A stretch of DNA of 64,000 nt, from the NCBI GenBank assembly GCA_902495305.1, contig CABUWG010000001.1, forward strand, positions 1 through 64,000, written 5' to 3'. Positions 25,307 through 33,750 of the stretch are shown here, in pieces. The notes beneath the pieces were generated by a model. It was not told the DNA's origin. It ran no database searches and worked only from the letters and a program-made list of their open reading frames with translations. Source of the stretch: an uncultured Pseudomonadota bacterium (GTDB taxonomy: Bacteria > Pseudomonadota > Alphaproteobacteria > RF32 > CAG-239). Every line of letters begins with the position of its first letter. Within the stretch, counting starts at the first letter, position 1. The translations under genes and the position numbers were made by a program.

Positions 25307-26593
25307 TTATAAAACCTGTTGTTCCTGCACCGCAAAAATGCTGATGGCCTGAACCGGACAAACGCTGTGGCAAACACCGCAGCCGATGCAGCCGGATGAA
25401 TCAATCAGCGGGACTTCGCCGTCTTCTTTGCTGATAATGCCGCGCGGACATTCTGCCACGCACAAGCCGCACTGAATGCAAACGTCTGGATTAATGCTGG
25501 CAAGCCCGATACGGGTTTTTTGCTTTTCTGCCAGACTGATTCGCCGGATTGCGCCGGACGGGCAAACCTCGGAACATTTGTGGCAGTCATAATCGCAAAA
25601 ACCGTTGCTGTAATCAATATGAACCGCGCCGAAGCCGTCGTCGGCTTTTTTCAAAATCTTCATCGGGCAGTTTTGCACACAAAGATTACAGTTCAGACAT
25701 TTGTTGGCAAACTTCTCGGCATTGTCCGCGCCGGCCGGCAGAATAACACGCCTGACTTTGGCCGCAACGCTTTTTCCGATTTCCATGCCGCTTTTGACCG
25801 CTACGGCCAAAACGGCCATTGCCGCGCCTCCGATAAGAAGCCTGCGCCGAGCCGGAGAAAATTCTGCTTCTTTGCTCTTTCTGTGTCCGAAAACTATCGT
25901 GTCTTTGGGGCAAGAAGCCAGACATTTCAGGCACTTGATGCAGGTTTCGTTGTCAACCTCGTGATTCTTATAATCAATGCTGGCTGTCGGACAATGACGC
26001 GCGCATAAGCCGCAGGAAATGCAGTTTTCCTCATTGATGTAAATTTTGTTGTAAGAAAATCTGGATACCAACCCTAAAACGGCGCCGACCGGACAAATTT
26101 CAGCACAAAACAGGCGGCCTTTGAACCAGACCAGTACGGCAACAATAACAATTGCCCCGATACCGAGATAAGTGCCGCTCATGGCCGAACCGAAAAGCGA
26201 ATACGGGTCAATCAGCCGGATAAGATAAACCGTTCCGCCGATAAGGGCGCCGAAAGCAACGGCGGCAATAAAATATTTGTACGGTCTAGATTTTCTGTAT
26301 CGCGGCAGATTCTTGCAACGAAAGGCAAAAGCCAGAAATTCCTGCAACAGGCCGAAAGGGCAGAGCGTTGAACAGTAAAAACGCCCGAACAGCAGCGTCA
26401 GCAACAAAACGCCGGCGAATAACAACGCCGCCGCCAGCGAAAAATCAACAAGAACGTGCTGTGCCAGAGCGCTGACTTGCAAATCAAAAATTTTGACCGG
26501 ATAAAAGATTCCGGCAAAAGCCAAAATCGCAAGAATGCCAACGGCGGCAGCCGCCAGAATTCTGACATAACGGCAAATCTTCTTTTTGTTCAT
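25307..26593 (-). CDS. Polytopic membrane ferredoxin, NapH/NapG-like fusion
   Basis: A 428-residue protein with two parts. Residues 1-215 resemble NapH/CcoG-type proteins: about four membrane helices, the cytoplasmic CSTLCPFG and CAEICPVG motifs, and two 4Fe-4S motifs (CISCGLCARHCP and CIKCLKCLASCP). Residues 240-260 (RRRLLIGGAAMAVLAVAV) form another helix preceded by arginines, similar to the start of NapG. After it come four more cysteine motifs (CLNCNLCVQNCP, CHKCSEVCP, CIQCGLCVAECP, CIGCGVCHSVCP). It probably carries electrons from the quinone pool to periplasmic redox proteins. The start at 26593 follows GGAGTG; an upstream ATG 30 bp away lacks a site. Confidence 0.83.
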   Translation of the reverse strand: MNKKKICRYVRILAAAAVGILAILAFAGIFYPVKIFDLQVSALAQHVLVDFSLAAALLFAGVLLLTLLFGRFYCSTLCPFGLLQEFLAFAFRCKNLPRYRKSRPYKYFIAAVAFGALIGGTVYLIRLIDPYSLFGSAMSGTYLGIGAIVIVAVLVWFKGRLFCAEICPVGAVLGLVSRFSYNKIYINEENCISCGLCARHCPTASIDYKNHEVDNETCIKCLKCLASCPKDTIVFGHRKSKEAEFSPARRRLLIGGAAMAVLAVAVKSGMEIGKSVAAKVRRVILPAGADNAEKFANKCLNCNLCVQNCPMKILKKADDGFGAVHIDYSNGFCDYDCHKCSEVCPSGAIRRISLAEKQKTRIGLASINPDVCIQCGLCVAECPRGIISKEDGEVPLIDSSGCIGCGVCHSVCPVQAISIFAVQEQQVL

Positions 26594-26660
26594 CTCACAC
26601 TCCGACACAGACTGTTTTTTCATAATTTATCTGCAAATTTGCAGCAAAGCAAGAGCAGAA

Positions 26661-27203
26661 TTATTTTATGCTCCTGCCGGCGTCATAAGCCTGCTGCATG
26701 GCCGGACTGCTTTTGATGTCGCCGGCCTGCCATGCGCCGGTACCGTAAATCACGCCTTTTTCTCTGGCACCGTCCAGACAGTCCTCCGTAAAACCGCGAA
26801 AAGCTTCCAGCGTTTTTTGCATATTGGCGCGGTTGTCGTCCGCTGCCGCCACAATAAAGTAAAAGTCTTTGTTGCTGATTTCGGTATAACGCGGCACGGT
26901 GCGGTCAATCAACGTCTTCATCTGCCCGTTCATGCTGTAAAAATAAACCGGCGTTGCCATGACAATAACGTCTGCTTCGACCATTTTGTTCAAAATTTCT
27001 TCCATATCGTCTTTTTGAACACACTTGTGCGTGCTGTTGCAAACGCCGCAGCCGCGGCAGAAATTGATGTTCTTGCCATTGATAAAGATTTTTTCCACCT
27101 CGTTTCCGGCCTCGGCGGCGCCTTTGGCAAACTGGTCGCACAACGTGTCGGAATTGCCGCCTTTGCGAAAACTGGCAGATAAGATAAGTACTTTTTTAGT
27201 CAT
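26661..27203 (-). CDS. Flavodoxin-fold NAD(P)H reductase, iron-sulfur type
   Basis: A 180-residue cytoplasmic flavoprotein (no signal). The flavin loop SASFRKGGNSDTLCD lies at residues 9-23, and CRGCGVCNSTHKC (C-x2-C-x2-C-x5-C) at about residues 49-61 matches Isf-type cluster ligands. ATPVYFYSMNGQMKTLIDR is the characteristic FMN/dimer block. It may reduce quinones or supply electrons to the membrane ferredoxin next door. It begins 5 bp before the CMD-domain gene's end and is the third gene of the cupin-CMD-flavoprotein operon. It resembles, but is not a close copy of, the exported flavoprotein at 23.6 kb. Confidence 0.88.
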   Translation of the reverse strand: MTKKVLILSASFRKGGNSDTLCDQFAKGAAEAGNEVEKIFINGKNINFCRGCGVCNSTHKCVQKDDMEEILNKMVEADVIVMATPVYFYSMNGQMKTLIDRTVPRYTEISNKDFYFIVAAADDNRANMQKTLEAFRGFTEDCLDGAREKGVIYGTGAWQAGDIKSSPAMQQAYDAGRSIK

Positions 27204-27208
27204 GTTAT

Positions 27209-27997
27209 TTAGTCCTCAGATACTTCGTTGATGATGTTAATGGCATTGAGCGACCGCGGATAACCGATATATGGCAAAATTTGCGTGACCGTATCCAGCA
27301 GCTTTTGTTTGTCATTGCCGACGTTAAGATTAGCCTGTGCATGAGCTTTGGCCTGCAGTTCCGCACCGCCCATCGCAACCAGAACGGTAAAGGTCAGCAG
27401 CTCGCGGGTCGGGATGTCCAGACCTGTACGGGTATAATAGTCGCCGAAACAGTTTGCCGACAGATAGTCCTGTATGTGCCTGAGCTCTTGCGGGGCGTTT
27501 TGGCGCATCTTTTCAATATGATCTTTTCCGAAAATATCGCTTTGAACGGCAATGCCTTTTTCCAAACGGTTGTCCGGCGTTGTCGTGCTTTGCCCTTCCG
27601 CCGGAAGGGCATAGCCTTTATCCGCCAATACCTCGTTTGTTACGCCGATAAAGTCATAAACCTTGGCCATACCGGCATAAGGAACAGCCTGATATACAAC
27701 CTCTTTGGCTTCGACCGCGGAAACGCCGTCTTCCAGTGCCTGTGCCAGTATCAGCTTGTATTCATTAACCGATTGCGTGGCAATATGGGCGGCCAAAACC
27801 GCCAGATGGCGCGTTTTCTTATCAAGCTTGCCATGAGGCATCACGTCTTTGCCCGTAAAATTTTCCCACAAAGCGGCAAACTCGGGATCAGTCTGTTTCA
27901 ACGATGTCATTTTTTTCTCCTTGTATTGCGGGTAAAGCAGAAAAGCGCCGGCAATTACGGCAACTGCTGCAACCCCTGAGATTATGTGTTTATGCAT
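27209..27997 (-). CDS. Double carboxymuconolactone-decarboxylase-like protein
   Basis: A 262-residue protein with an N-terminal hydrophobic anchor (residues 5-22) and two CMD-like helical domains (about 45-125 and 150-255). HIATQSVNEYKLILAQALEDG and VLVAMGGAELQAKAHAQANLNVG are the paired CMD signature regions. The CxxC of AhpD-type peroxidases is absent; only one cysteine (ANCFGD) is seen, so peroxidase activity is doubtful. The start codon overlaps the cupin stop codon (TAATG), indicating coupling. Function is inferred as small-molecule detoxification together with the cupin. Confidence 0.85.
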   Translation of the reverse strand: MHKHIISGVAAVAVIAGAFLLYPQYKEKKMTSLKQTDPEFAALWENFTGKDVMPHGKLDKKTRHLAVLAAHIATQSVNEYKLILAQALEDGVSAVEAKEVVYQAVPYAGMAKVYDFIGVTNEVLADKGYALPAEGQSTTTPDNRLEKGIAVQSDIFGKDHIEKMRQNAPQELRHIQDYLSANCFGDYYTRTGLDIPTRELLTFTVLVAMGGAELQAKAHAQANLNVGNDKQKLLDTVTQILPYIGYPRSLNAINIINEVSED

Positions 27998-28476
27998 TAT
28001 TTATATTCCTTGTCAGAAACCGGCTCCAGCCAGGTTGTCTGGTTATCGGGCAGGTTGGTTTCTACCGAGATATGCGTAAACCAGGAGTCCGGTGCGGCGC
28101 CGTGCCAATGTTCAACATTGAGCGGAATACGGACAACATCGCCTTTTTTCAGGATTTGCAACTCTTTTCCGCGCTCCTGATAACGGCCTTCTCCCGATAA
28201 TACCAGCAGGATTTGCCCGCCGCTGTGCTTGTGCCAGTTGGTTCTGGCGCCGGGTTCAAATGTAACATTGGCCAGCGAGGAATTCCAGACCGCATCATTG
28301 GCGCTTAGTCTGGTAAGATAAGTCTGACCGGTAAAGAATTTGCCGTAAGGATTCGGCTCGCCTTGTTCAAAAACGGTGTCAATAGGTGCTTTTTTCATTT
28401 CTGCTGCCTCCGCGGTTTGTGAAGAGATGAAAGTGTTTAAGGTTAATAAAATTGTTCCGAAAGCGCGTATTCTCAT
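27997..28476 (-). CDS. Exported cupin-domain protein
   Basis: A 159-residue protein with a signal peptide (residues 1-24, ending TAEAAE) and a single cupin barrel. The metal-ligand motifs are NWHKHSGGQILLVLSGEG (His, His, with Gln where Glu is common) and NVEHWHGA (His). Such small cupins often sit beside CMD proteins and bind Fe or Zn. It is the first gene of the operon cupin-CMD-flavoprotein, which runs divergently from the merR gene. Its promoter contains the MerR-type dyad at 28509-28539. Confidence 0.88.
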   Translation of the reverse strand: MRIRAFGTILLTLNTFISSQTAEAAEMKKAPIDTVFEQGEPNPYGKFFTGQTYLTRLSANDAVWNSSLANVTFEPGARTNWHKHSGGQILLVLSGEGRYQERGKELQILKKGDVVRIPLNVEHWHGAAPDSWFTHISVETNLPDNQTTWLEPVSDKEYK

Positions 28477-28508
28477 TGTCTTCCTTTCTTTTTTACGATT
28501 CTGTTATC

Positions 28509-28539
28509 ATGATAATCTTTAGAGCTAACTCTAGGTCAA
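28509..28539 (-). promoter_or_regulatory. MerR-type promoter/operator 2 (cupin operon)
   Basis: On the minus strand TTGACC (28539-28534) and TATCAT (28514-28509) are separated by 19 bp carrying the dyad TAGAGTTAGCTCTA. It lies between the cupin operon and the divergent merR gene, as expected for an autoregulated MerR locus. Confidence 0.9.
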
Positions 28540-28594
28540 GTATTTTGTTGACATTTTCAAAAATTTTTTACACCATACAAACATGGAGGTAAAA

Positions 28595-29053
28595 ATGGGA
28601 TATTCAATCGGACAGGTTGCCAAAAAAACGGGGCTGACGGCTCATACGTTGCGTTATTATGAAAAAGAAGGCCTGTTGCCTTTTGTCAAAAAGAACGGTT
28701 CGGGGCTGCGCGTGTTTTCCGACAGCGACCTCGGCTGGCTCACGCTGATAGAATGCCTGAAAGGGACAGGCATGCCGCTGAAAGGCATCAAGCAGTATAT
28801 TGACTGGTACATGGAGGGAGATTCAACGCTGCCGCAGCGTTTGGAAATGTTCAAAGAACAAAAAGTCCGTCTGCTTGAACAAATGGCGCAGCTGAAAAAA
28901 CATATGGAAAAAATTGATTATAAAATTGCTTATTATAATGAAATCATTGCCCGCGGAGAGCAGGGCATTTGGGAGCGCTGCCCGAAGCTGAAAGCCGAGC
29001 GCGACCGGATTTATGGCAAAACGTTTGAAGAAAAGGAACAAATAAGTGCCTGA
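28595..29053 (+). CDS. MerR-family regulator, NmlR/AdhR-like
   Basis: A 152-residue activator. The N-terminal HTH begins GYSIGQVAKKTGLTAHTLRYYEKEGLLPF (residues 2-30) as in all MerR proteins, followed by the wing and a long dimerisation helix (about 80-120). Cys54 in LIECLKGTGMPL occupies the position of the redox/aldehyde-sensing cysteine in NmlR (Cys54) and AdhR (Cys52); this is established knowledge for those proteins and inference here. I chose the ATG at 28595, which has GGAGG 6 bp upstream; the ATG at 28583 overlaps that site. Three matching operators in this window define its probable regulon. The stop region overlaps the next gene by 8 bp. Confidence 0.9.
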   Translation: MGYSIGQVAKKTGLTAHTLRYYEKEGLLPFVKKNGSGLRVFSDSDLGWLTLIECLKGTGMPLKGIKQYIDWYMEGDSTLPQRLEMFKEQKVRLLEQMAQLKKHMEKIDYKIAYYNEIIARGEQGIWERCPKLKAERDRIYGKTFEEKEQISA

Positions 29054-29675
29054 AAAATATGAAATTGTTTATGTCCTGCGCAATGAAGCCATGCCGGGAC
29101 TGATAAAAATCGGCATCACCCAACGGGCTGATATTGAAGCCCGCATGAAAGAACTTTATTCTACCGGCGTTCCTCTGCCTTTTGAATGTCTTTGGGCCGG
29201 AGAATTCTGTGACTGCCGGAAAATTGAAAAAATTGTTCATAATGCATTTGCCGATATGCGTGTCAACCAAAGCCGGGAATTCTTTAAGCTGGCGCCGGAA
29301 AGGGTTACGCCGTTGCTGGAAGAATTGTGCGTGAAGGTCATTACCTCTCAATTTGATAAAATTATGAACAAGAGCGTTACCAAAGAAGAACAGGAAGATC
29401 TTAAAAGTTACAAACGCAAAAGCCGTCCTCCGCTTAATTTTTATGAGATGGGAATTCCTGAAGGAAGTATTCTGGCCTTCACAAAAGATAAAAATATTCA
29501 GGTCAGGGTCGTAGCGCCCAAAAAGGTAGAGCACGAGGGAAAACAGTATTCTTTAACGGCTCTGACAATGGAATTGCTGCAACTGCCTTATTCTGTTCAA
29601 CCGACGGGATATTGGAGTTGGCAGGGAAAAAATCTGCAAAATATATATGATGAAACTTACACGTTTGAAGAATAA
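29046..29675 (+). CDS. GIY-YIG (T5orf172-like) protein with DUF4357-like tail
   Basis: A 209-residue protein. Residues 4-95 carry a GIY-YIG-type module of the T5orf172/MUG113 group (YEIVYVLRN, GLIKIGIT, IEARMKEL, with a later Glu). The C-terminal 80 residues (GSILAFTKDKNIQVRVVAP, YSLTALTMELL, GYWSWQGKNL) resemble DUF4357, often found with such nucleases. The GTG start overlaps merR by 8 bp, with AAGGA 9-10 bp upstream, so the two may be translated together. Nuclease activity is plausible but its biological role is unknown. Confidence 0.78.
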   Translation: MPEKYEIVYVLRNEAMPGLIKIGITQRADIEARMKELYSTGVPLPFECLWAGEFCDCRKIEKIVHNAFADMRVNQSREFFKLAPERVTPLLEELCVKVITSQFDKIMNKSVTKEEQEDLKSYKRKSRPPLNFYEMGIPEGSILAFTKDKNIQVRVVAPKKVEHEGKQYSLTALTMELLQLPYSVQPTGYWSWQGKNLQNIYDETYTFEE

Positions 29676-29700
29676 GTCTGTTCCTTTATGGAAAACATAC

Positions 29701-29729
29701 AGCGCCGGAAGCTTTCCGGCGCTTTTTTG
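29701..29729 (+). terminator. Intrinsic terminator
   Basis: AGCGCCGGAA and TTCCGGCGCT form a perfect 10-bp stem with a 3-nt loop, followed by six T residues. It ends the merR/GIY-YIG unit. Confidence 0.94.
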
Positions 29730-29821
29730 CAAAGAAATTTAACTTGACAAACCGCCGGTTTTTAATACTATCAAATACTGAAAACATATTTTTTTGTCTA
29801 ATTATTAATACGAACTGCTTT

Positions 29822-30220
29822 ATGAAAAAGTTAAATTTTTTATTAGTTGCCGGCTTGTTTGTCTTGTCCGCTTGCGGAGGCAAAGAGCATTTGCCGCAAA
29901 ATCCCAAGGATAAAGAAGAATACCGCGATTCTCAGGGCAATCACTGGATTTATAATGCCTTGTTGTACCGCTGGGCGTTAATACCTGCCGGCGGAAACGC
30001 CTCTTCGCCGTCATATTTCTATTATCCCGGCAAAAATTCTTGGACCAATGCCAGCGGTGTGACCGTAGCGCCGCCGTCGACAGTCAAAGAAAGCACATAT
30101 CGCGTGCCTTCGGTCAAACCAAACTCAACAAAATCGGTTGCACCGTCTCAGAATAAGAGCAGCAAACCGTCGGGAAAATCTTTCGGAAGTTCTTATCGTG
30201 CAAAACCAATAGGAGGATAA
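29822..30220 (+). CDS. Small lipoprotein, YgiB-like position
   Basis: A 132-residue lipoprotein (lipobox LSAC, Cys18, followed by GGK). The mature part is polar, begins KEHLPQNPKDKEEYRDSQGNHW, and ends in a Ser/Lys/Gly-rich low-complexity tail (SSKPSGKSFGSSYR). In enteric bacteria ygiB encodes a lipoprotein beside ygiC. Here the lipoprotein precedes a clear YgiC homologue by 3 bp, so the pair is analogous and perhaps homologous; sequence similarity to YgiB is only suggestive. The ATG at 29822 gives the shortest proper signal, and longer upstream starts are unlikely. Confidence 0.75.
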   Translation: MKKLNFLLVAGLFVLSACGGKEHLPQNPKDKEEYRDSQGNHWIYNALLYRWALIPAGGNASSPSYFYYPGKNSWTNASGVTVAPPSTVKESTYRVPSVKPNSTKSVAPSQNKSSKPSGKSFGSSYRAKPIGG

Positions 30221-30223
30221 GCC

Positions 30224-31330
30224 ATGAGAAGAGAAACAATACTCCCCCGCAAAGATTATAAGGAAACCATAGAAAAACTTGGTTTTGCCTTTCATGATGA
30301 TTATTGGTTTGAAAACGCTTACTACCGTTTTTCTATGTCAGAAATAGAAGAATTGGAAAAAGCGACAAGAGAATGTTATGACATGTACTGTCAGGCCGTG
30401 GAAACTTGTCTGTATGATGAACAAAAACTTGATCTGTTGAAGATTCCGCTTCAGCTGAGAGATGCAATCCGCCGCAGCTGGGAAGAAGACGACCTGTCTT
30501 TGTACGGACGTTTTGACTTTGCTCTGGTGCACGGTGTTCCGAAACTTTTTGAGTTCAATGCCGATACGCCGACATCATTGCTGGAGGCCTCGGTCATCCA
30601 GTGGCAATGGAAAGAAGAACGTTTCCCGTCGGCAGATCAGTTTAATGCCATACATGAAAATCTGGTGCAGTCATGGAAAGACATCCATTCCGCTTATCTT
30701 TGTGACAAATACTATTTTGCCTCAATCGCGGATTGTACGGAAGACAATGCCACGCTGGATTACATTATTGCATCGGCCATAGAAGCAGGTCTGCAGACTT
30801 ATGAACTGGATATCAGGGACGTAAGGCACTGTGAAAACTCATTGTATGCGCCGGATGACAGCCCTGTCAACTGTATGTTCAAGCTCTATCCGTGGGAGAT
30901 AATGTTTGAAGAAAATCCGGAAGGCTGCATGACGGAAATGTGTTGGATTGAGCCGCTTTGGAAGTCTTTGATGTCCAATAAAGCCATGTTGCCGATACTC
31001 TATGAGATGTTTCCCGACAGTCCGTACATTTTGCCGGCTTATTTCGAGCAGGGCAGATTGCGCTCCTATTGCAAAAAGCCGTTTTTTTCTCGGGAAGGCG
31101 CCAATGTCGAGCTGTGCCGCTATGGCGTAACGCTTGAGAAGTCGGACGGAGAATACGGCAAAGAAGGGTACATTTATCAGGAATATGTAGATGTTCCGTC
31201 TTTTCTGGGCAATTACCCTGTTCTGGGAAGCTGGGTCGTCGGAGGCGAGGCCTGCGGGCTTGGCATCAGAGAAACCTCATCGCGGATTACGGATAATATG
31301 AGCCGTTTTGTGCCGCATATCATTGTGTAA
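30224..31330 (+). CDS. ygiC: Glutathionylspermidine-synthase-like ATP-grasp (YgiC)
   Basis: A 368-residue enzyme of the GSP-synthase C-terminal (pre-ATP-grasp) family. Diagnostic blocks are YGRFDFALVHGVPKLFEFNADTPTSLLEAS (residues about 93-122) and GYIYQEYVDVPSFLGNYPVLGSWVVGGEACGLGIRE at the C-terminus. The family joins an amine to a peptide carboxylate using ATP; the substrate of YgiC-type members is unresolved. AGGAGG overlaps the end of the upstream lipoprotein gene and lies 8 bp from the ATG. The gene ends at a strong terminator. Length matches YgiC/YjfC (about 380-390 residues). Confidence 0.9.
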   Translation: MRRETILPRKDYKETIEKLGFAFHDDYWFENAYYRFSMSEIEELEKATRECYDMYCQAVETCLYDEQKLDLLKIPLQLRDAIRRSWEEDDLSLYGRFDFALVHGVPKLFEFNADTPTSLLEASVIQWQWKEERFPSADQFNAIHENLVQSWKDIHSAYLCDKYYFASIADCTEDNATLDYIIASAIEAGLQTYELDIRDVRHCENSLYAPDDSPVNCMFKLYPWEIMFEENPEGCMTEMCWIEPLWKSLMSNKAMLPILYEMFPDSPYILPAYFEQGRLRSYCKKPFFSREGANVELCRYGVTLEKSDGEYGKEGYIYQEYVDVPSFLGNYPVLGSWVVGGEACGLGIRETSSRITDNMSRFVPHIIV

Positions 31331-31336
31331 TTTAAT

Positions 31337-31366
31337 AACGCCGGAATTTTTCCGGCGTTTTTTTTG
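31337..31366 (+). terminator. Intrinsic terminator after ygiC-like gene
   Basis: AACGCCGGAA and TTCCGGCGTT form a perfect 10-bp stem with a 3-nt loop, followed by eight T residues. Confidence 0.94.
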
Positions 31367-31483
31367 CCCCCTGCCGAAACTGAGAATTTTCTAAGATTTC
31401 ACTTGCAAAAATATTATTCTGTAATAAAATTCGCACAGTTAAAAAGAAGCAATTTCAACAAAAAACAAGAAGAGATTAAAGCC

Positions 31484-33043
31484 ATGGCAGAAAAGTTTTA
31501 TATTACGACCCCGATCTATTATCCTTCCGGTTCTCCGCACATCGGCCACTGCTATACCACAGTCGCCTGTGATGCCGTTGCCCGTTACAAACGCGCCAAA
31601 GGCTATGACGTCATGTTCCTGACCGGCACGGATGAACACGGCCAGAAGATAGAAGACAAAGCCGCTGCTGCCGGACTTTCGCCCAAGGCTTATGCTGATC
31701 AGGTCGTGGAAGAGTTTAAAAAACTCTGGACTTATATGAACATTTCTTTTGACCGCTTTGTCCGCACAACGGATGATTATCATATTCAAACCGTGCAATA
31801 TGTCTTTAAGCAGCTTTATGACAAAGGCTATATTTATAAAGGCGAATACAAAGGCAAATATTGCAAACCCTGCGAAAGCTTTTGGACCGATTCGCAATTG
31901 GTGGACGGCAAATGCCCTGATTGCGGCAGAGACGTCGTCGAAATGACGGAGGAAGCGTATTTCTTCAAACTCTCCGCTTTTTCGGACAAACTGCGCGATT
32001 TGCTGGAGAACAATAATTTTCTGGAACCTTCCAGCCGTGTGAATGAAATGGTCAACAATTTCATCAAACCGGGGCTTGAAGATTTGTGCGTTTCCCGTAC
32101 CAGCTTCAAATGGGGCGTTCCGGTAACATTTGATGACAAGCATATCGTCTATGTCTGGATTGACGCGCTTTCCAACTATATCTCCGCCCTCGGTTTTCAT
32201 AATGACACCTATCAGGATTATGACAAATACTGGCCGGCGGACGTTCATGTCATGGCCAAAGAGATTGTGCGCTTCCATGCCCTGATCTGGCCGGCGATTC
32301 TGATGGCGCTGGAAATTCCTCTGCCCAAGAAAATTTACGGCCATGGCTGGATTACCTTTGGTGACAAGAAAATGAGCAAATCGCTCGGCAACGTGGTTGA
32401 TCCTTTTGTGCTGGGTGACCGTTACGGTGTTGACGCTTTGCGCTATGAAATTTTGCGCGAAATGCCGTTCAGCAGTGACTGCACTTTTGTCAGCGAGCTG
32501 TTTTTGCAACGGATTAATACCGACCTTGCCAATAATCTCGGCAATCTGGTTTCGCGTACGGTTTCCATGATTCAAAAATATTTTGACGGTCAGCTGCCGG
32601 CAGAAAGACAGGCAGATGAATTGGATAAAGAGCTGATTGCGCTGGCTGAAGAAACGCCGAAAAAGGTTGAGGAAAAAATTGATACAATGCATTTGAGCGA
32701 TGCGCTGGCCGAAATTTTCAACCTGATTTCCCGCGCCAATAAATACATTGACGAAACCACGCCTTGGGCTTTGGCAAAAGACGAGAGCCGGAGAACCAGA
32801 CTGGCAACGGTTCTGTACAATCTGCTGGAAACCATTCGTATCAGCTCGGTCTTGTTGCAGCCGTTTATGCCCAATACCATGCCCGAGGTCTGGAAGAGAA
32901 TTGGTGCCGGAGACAAAGAAACAGCCTGGCAGACGGTTTATGCTTTCGGCGGTTTGCCGCAGAATGCCAAAGTGACCGGCGGCGATCCTTTGTTCCCGCG
33001 CATAAACATCCCGCAGGAACTCGAATTCTTGTCTGCAATTTAG
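31484..33043 (+). CDS. metG: Methionyl-tRNA synthetase
   Basis: A 519-residue class I synthetase that charges tRNA-Met. The HIGH motif is visible as SGSPHIGHCY near the N-terminus. The zinc knuckle CKPCESFW...CPDCGRD (about residues 128-150) is present, and the KMSKS loop appears as DKKMSKSLGN at about residue 300. The C-terminal 170 residues are the helical anticodon-binding domain. The dimerisation tail seen in longer MetRS proteins is absent, as is usual in alphaproteobacteria. I chose the ATG at 31484 (MAEKFYITTP), where homologues begin; a longer frame starts upstream but overlaps the preceding terminator. Confidence 0.97.
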   Translation: MAEKFYITTPIYYPSGSPHIGHCYTTVACDAVARYKRAKGYDVMFLTGTDEHGQKIEDKAAAAGLSPKAYADQVVEEFKKLWTYMNISFDRFVRTTDDYHIQTVQYVFKQLYDKGYIYKGEYKGKYCKPCESFWTDSQLVDGKCPDCGRDVVEMTEEAYFFKLSAFSDKLRDLLENNNFLEPSSRVNEMVNNFIKPGLEDLCVSRTSFKWGVPVTFDDKHIVYVWIDALSNYISALGFHNDTYQDYDKYWPADVHVMAKEIVRFHALIWPAILMALEIPLPKKIYGHGWITFGDKKMSKSLGNVVDPFVLGDRYGVDALRYEILREMPFSSDCTFVSELFLQRINTDLANNLGNLVSRTVSMIQKYFDGQLPAERQADELDKELIALAEETPKKVEEKIDTMHLSDALAEIFNLISRANKYIDETTPWALAKDESRRTRLATVLYNLLETIRISSVLLQPFMPNTMPEVWKRIGAGDKETAWQTVYAFGGLPQNAKVTGGDPLFPRINIPQELEFLSAI

Positions 33044-33048
33044 TATTA

Positions 33049-33077
33049 TCTCCCCGAACATTTCGGGGAGAATTTTT
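33049..33077 (+). terminator. Intrinsic terminator after metG
   Basis: TCTCCCCGAA and TTCGGGGAGA form a perfect 10-bp stem with a 3-nt loop and an ATTTTTC tail. Confidence 0.92.
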
Positions 33078-33090
33078 CTGAAAGAAGAAA

Positions 33091-33750
33091 ATGGATAACC
33101 GTCTGTTGCACCCTTTGAGCCAAAAGCCTTATGTCAGCTGCAATCCTGTAACCGGATTGCCTGTGGCTTCCTGTCTGGAAGAATTTTATCCGCTGGCGGC
33201 AGGGAGCATCCGTTTGCTGCACCGGACAACCGCCAACCATATTTCTTCTATAGTCGAAAACGGCCTGATATATAATTCCTCGGCTTTAAACGGTAAAACC
33301 GCCCATCCGGACTTGCGGTATAATAATGCCCGCTGTATTGTCCATGATGTAACGGAAGAAGGGTTTTGGCAAATGCTGGCAGAAGATAAGTTCAGGTGCG
33401 GCTCTACGGCCAATGCCGATATATTGGTTGTGCTGGACGTGCCGGCAGAAGAGTTTTATCAGTATCATCTGAACCCGCAAAAATCTTATCAAAAATCGGC
33501 CGGCGCAGTTATGGGCGGCGTGATTCCCAACCGCTATCTGACCGGTGTCGTCAAAATCCCAAACCGGGGGACAAATTCGCCGCAATACGGGGCGGAAGAC
33601 ATTGCAGAAGTCAGAAAGCTTGTCGCCTCCCGCATGCCGTTAAATATCGAACCGGATAAAAACTGGCGCTGCCTGCTGCAAAAATATGATTTCCAAAATC
33701 AGGAAAAGGCCGAAACTGTTCAAATCCTCAGCCGCGGACGGGAAATCTAA
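33091..33750 (+). CDS. Unknown protein, possible ART-like fold
   Basis: A 219-residue cytoplasmic protein I cannot assign. The block IRLLHRTTANHISSIVENGLIYN (residues about 39-61) resembles the H-x-T plus 'IxxxGL' opening of ADP-ribosyltransferase/2'-phosphotransferase-type folds. ILVVLDVPAEEF and later GVIPNRYLTGVV could correspond to further strands. This is a weak, motif-level inference. The N-terminus has a short leader-like segment (LSQKPYVSCNPVTGLPVAS) but no signal peptide. GAAAGAAGA lies upstream of the ATG. It ends convergently with the repeat-protein gene, overlapping it by 4 bp. Confidence 0.65.
   Translation: MDNRLLHPLSQKPYVSCNPVTGLPVASCLEEFYPLAAGSIRLLHRTTANHISSIVENGLIYNSSALNGKTAHPDLRYNNARCIVHDVTEEGFWQMLAEDKFRCGSTANADILVVLDVPAEEFYQYHLNPQKSYQKSAGAVMGGVIPNRYLTGVVKIPNRGTNSPQYGAEDIAEVRKLVASRMPLNIEPDKNWRCLLQKYDFQNQEKAETVQILSRGREI

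Noticed and set aside
31439..33061. 540-codon open frame antisense to metG
   Set aside because: It mirrors the coding pattern of metG, has no ribosome-binding site and runs through the terminator; it is a shadow of a strongly biased gene.
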